Of a DNA stretch of 64,000 nucleotides, positions 60,300 through 64,000 are shown piece after piece. The translations under genes were made by a program, and so were the position numbers. The DNA comes from Delphinus delphis (taxonomy: Eukaryota; Chordata; Mammalia; Artiodactyla; Delphinidae). The notes beneath the pieces were generated by a model. It saw nothing but the letters and a program-made list of their open reading frames with translations, was not told the origin of the DNA and did not search any database. How positions within the stretch are numbered: the first letter of the stretch is position 1; each line of letters opens with the position of its first letter. The stretch covers positions 155,883,356 to 155,947,355 of the forward strand of contig NC_082684.1 of assembly GCF_949987515.2 (NCBI RefSeq), in the 5' to 3' direction.

Positions 60300-62835
60300 A
60301 ACACCCCAAACCTTTAACAGTGAATATCTAGGAGTAAACTGTGAATTGGTAGGAGACAGGGGAAGTAGGAAACCTTCAATGTTTGGTTTACATACTTTAC
60401 AGTGTTTGGATTTTCACAAATATGCATGTATTAATGTTATAATTTAACATAAATAAAAATCCAAGCACACAAAAATCTTAAATGTATCAGATAAAATGAA
60501 ATTTTCCAGGTTGTAACATCTCCCAGACTTTTCTCACATGAGTACCCAAGCACCACATAAATGAGAACAAAAAATGGGCAGCTCTGACCAGTATAGGTTC
60601 TCTCTAAGCCTAAATACTACAACTGACGGACGCAAATATCACATTCTACAGACAACAAAAAAATGTAAGTCATAGCATTTGGGAAATAATGCCAAAATCT
60701 CACCAGGCACAGTCAACCAAACCCAGGTTCATTTCATTCTCAGGATTTCATCTACATGTGCCTGAGATTTTAAATTGAGTAATGGACTGACTGTGTGTGA
60801 ACAAAGTGCATGCATTTCTTTTATACTTTTTAAATAGCAATGCAGTCTGGGGAGACCCTGGTGAGCAAGCAGGGGGGCCGGGCAGCAGCAGGGGAATGGG
60901 TGTTGTGTGAGATAGGGACTTAATGAGATAAGGGAATATGTATTTTTGTGAGGGGAAAAAACTTCATAACATTTTTCATATGAAACATACACAAGAATAA
61001 TGGAATAGATTATATCTTATGAAATGTGGCCCACAGTAAGTTACTGTTGCATGTCTTCCTTCCATAGAAAAGGAATGAATTGGAGACATTCACTTATAAT
61101 GAAAATTGTCTGTATTTTTCTCAATTGAGAGAGTTCATTGAGACTTCATAGAGTAGTTTTATTACATATTACATGGGAAGGAAAAAATACTTTTTTTTTG
61201 TTCCAATAACAACCTTTTATCAGACACAACAATACACCTCCAGAGCAGTTGTATCAAAAAGAAACTGCTGCAGATTGAAATAGTCAAAGTGGTTTCTTTA
61301 CCAAGTGGCCCTCACTGCAGTTTTGACAAATGAAGCAAAGGCATCTTTGGGGGGAAAATCGAAGCATCTCCTTTTTCTACCACCTACCACGGTGCAGCTT
61401 CTCTTGTTTGTGTGTGAACCTGTGTGTGTTTGTTGGCGTTGTTCCCCACCCCCCAAACTGTTCATTAAAGAGAAGGAAAAGGAGAGAGAAAAAGATTGTG
61501 TACATTCTACTATGTAGTGGTCATGATCTGGAGGCTTTGAAAAAACAGCAGTCAGCAGATGCATAAAGATAGGACAAACGTTGCACATTAACTATTTTTC
61601 TGTCTTACCAAGAATCCTGGCATCTCATGTTTTATTGCAACCTGTCATCTCACCCACATTTTCAAGGTGGCCCCCATGTCTTCTAGGTACTCCTTCTCAA
61701 ACAGTTCTCGTTGTTTCTTTTGAGCTGTTCCAAACTCTTCTAAGCATGGCTTTTAAGAGCTTTTTTTTTTTTTTTGTAAAATCTGTCTTGACGTTCCCCT
61801 GCAGCTCCTGCTCAAGCAATACCAAGTGACAGCATTTCTACTAAAACCACTCCTTCCACTGATAATTCAATTTTAGTTTACACTGATTGCTCTTTAGCGA
61901 CACTGACATACGATAGATTTTGGTTTTACGAATGCTTTTGTTTGTTGCCAACATTGGTATGAAGTGTTCTTCTTCCCATTACTTTTCCTGAGAAATATTT
62001 TGTGATTTCCTCTTTGTCCAGGGAGTCTTTGGGAGATGTGTTTCAAATCCAAGCAGCTAAGAAGTTTTCAGTTATTTTTGTTACTTATTTCTGATATCTG
62101 GGATCACATTCATACCATGTGGATCTTTAACTCTCTACTTTGTGGAATTTATTTAAATTTTCTTTGAGATTAAGTACATGAGCAATTCTTGCAAATCTTC
62201 CATGGCTCTAAGAAAAGAATTTATATTCTTTCTTTGCTTGGTACAATGTTATATATGCAAATATTTATTGAGCTTGTTGAGCTTGTTGGTTATATTATTT
62301 AAATCTTGAGTCTTTACTTTTTAAAAATCTGTTCATTCACAAAGAAAAAACATTGCATTATCCTCTATAATATTGTAGTTAAATTCTCCATCAACCTCTA
62401 GGATAACTTTCCAAATGTATTTTGCTTTATGTTTGGTGCACAAAAGTTTGTGATTCCATTGTAATGCTGAGTGGTGGTGATTATCATATGTGACTGTCTT
62501 CTTGATCCTGTTTAATGCATTTGGCATGAATTCTATTTGCTAACTTTTCACATTCTGCCACTCCCTAAGTCTTTTTTCATTTTCATTTGCTAATATAATC
62601 TATTCCAATACTTACTTAAAAATTGGGGGGTGATGGGACTTCAGCTGCAGAAAATTGACTTAATTATTATCCTTCAATCAGGGCACACTAACATTATCTA
62701 GTTAAGAAATTTATAATAAAGCAACAAGAACTTACAAAGCTACCAGGCAAAATAAAAGTTAAGATCTTGGCAATAATGTACAACCATATTGTCCTCCTAT
62801 CAACCCATCTCCCTACTTCTCCCTACATTAGGCAG
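60300..62835. other. Unique AT-rich stretch
   Basis: No repeat family or gene is recognised. The frame at 61298-61588 (96 codons, minus) and overlapping plus frames show no domain. Confidence 0.4.
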
Positions 62836-62889
62836 CATAATTCTAAAATCTGTGTTCACTTTTCCTTGCTTTCTTTTTTACAGACTTTT

Positions 62890-63150
62890 ATTGCATCAAT
62901 ATACATTACTTGAAATATATAATTTAAAAATTTTGTGTTTCTACATTTATAAATTGGATGTCATACTGTATTTAGAAATCTGTGACTAATATTGCTGAAA
63001 TTTACCCAATTTTTTGTGTTTCTCTAGTTCATTTATTTTGACTGTTGTATAATATTTCATTTAGTAAGCATCCTACAGTTTGTTCACTACTCTCTTATAA
63101 CCGGTACTTATGTTGTTTCCATATTTTTAGTTCAAAAATTTTTTTTGCTC
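62890..63150 (-). mobile_element. Probable ancient L1 fragment, antisense
   Basis: The text GTTCATTTATTTTGACTGTT, GTATAATATTTCATTTAGTA and ATGTTGTTTCCATATTTTTA resembles the antisense of an old L1 ORF2 3' end. Very diverged. Confidence 0.45.
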
Positions 63151-63414
63151 ACTCCATATTATAATTACGTTTAGCCCATCTATTTCATTTGTTTTATCCC
63201 ACAAACCTCTCACTCTTGTGCTATAATTCTGGGTTTCTCCTCCAAGTTGCTTATTATCTTTTCCTCTCTGTTGTCCATCTCTTTTATCTCTTTGGGTATT
63301 TTCTTTGTGTTGTGAAGAGTTATTTTACTTTATCTTGTAATTTGACAATTTTTTTTTCAGTTCCTCTATTGACTTTTTAAATTTGAACATTTCTCTTTAC
63401 TTTTCCAAGAAGCA

Positions 63415-63442
63415 TTTGTGTGCGTGCGTGTGTGTGTGTGTG
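63415..63442. repeat. (TG)n microsatellite
   Basis: TGTGTGCGTGCG passes into about nine TG units. Confidence 0.95.
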
Positions 63443-63444
63443 AT

Positions 63445-64000
63445 CTAAGTGTATCTACTTGATCAGACTCATTACCTTTTCTTTTTCGTCAACGTTATCA
63501 TCTGACTCTCCAATTAATTCTACTTTGGTTGGAGCTAACAGATGTCTTAGGTCACTGAGACCCTTAACTAGATGGCAGTTTTCCTTTGCCTAATCAATGT
63601 TTTCAATTCCCTCACCATCCATATAGGTCAGGTCATTTGCATTTCTCAAGCAGTGGAATGACATCAAGTGGTAAAAAGCAAAACGGTTTTGATCTCTGTA
63701 GACTGATGAGGAACTAACTGGAAAAATTCTTCCTCTGTGAAATAATGTGGAAATGAGAATCCTTAGCTCCCAGTTTGTCCTCGAGCAGTGCCTTCTCCAA
63801 AGTTAAAAAAAAAAAAGGTCAATTAAGATCACCGGTGTAATTCCCCTGTATTTCTACTGCAGTCAGGTAGATCAGAGTCACAACCAGGACAAGATACAAC
63901 TAATGTGTTGGGAAGATGAAACATCTCCCTAAGGGCACCAGAGACTTTGTGGGTGGCCATTAAAGCCCAGGGAGGGAAGCCGTCTTTGATGCCACTGATT
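63445..64000. other. Unique stretch to window end
   Basis: No repeat or gene is recognised; an A-run lies at 63806-63817. Confidence 0.4.

Overview
The window is nuclear DNA from a placental mammal and contains no host protein-coding gene that I can support. The best lineage clue is the SINE content: at least seven tRNA-derived SINEs read as the CHR class (Cetacea-Hippopotamus-Ruminant). The dominant type is a roughly 190-200 bp CHR-2-like element with the 5' end GGGCTTCCCTGGTGGCGCAG and a 3' end just before GTACCGCAAAA. No Bov-A, Bov-tA or BovB sequence is seen, and the young L1 3' ends are of the cetartiodactyl type. Together this points to a cetacean (a hippopotamus is possible, a ruminant unlikely). 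The name of the species or chromosome cannot be read from the sequence.

Layout: positions 1-28670 are AT-rich intergenic or intronic DNA with old repeats (MIR, L2, ancient L1, LTR/MER-type), CHR SINEs, microsatellites and long unique stretches. Positions 28675-36185 hold a near full-length L1 on the + strand (5'UTR, broken ORF1, broken ORF2, 3'UTR), with a CHR-2 SINE nested in ORF2. Positions 36190-41970 are unique DNA with two more CHR-2 SINEs and an L2. Positions 41975-47015 hold a second, 5'-truncated L1 on the - strand, carrying two nested SINEs. Positions 47020-64000 are again unique AT-rich DNA with L2, MIR, two short older SINEs and an 80 bp L1 tail.

All the longer open frames are L1 fragments, SINE read-through, simple repeats or chance. 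No tRNA, rRNA, CRISPR or bacterial-type operon structure is present, and no new gene system was found. The most interesting signals are structural. Both L1 copies share an Asp-to-Tyr change in the reverse transcriptase FADD motif. The two L1s form a multi-kilobase inverted pair. There is a compound palindrome at 25090-25209 and a 14 bp-stem hairpin at 36884-36938. An in-frame 81 bp tandem duplication sits in a CpG-rich patch at 2290-2710. A probable template-switch palindrome lies inside the + strand L1, and a tight-loop G-quadruplex motif lies at 22198-22219. Repeat boundaries are read by eye against remembered family features and are approximate unless target-site duplications are given.
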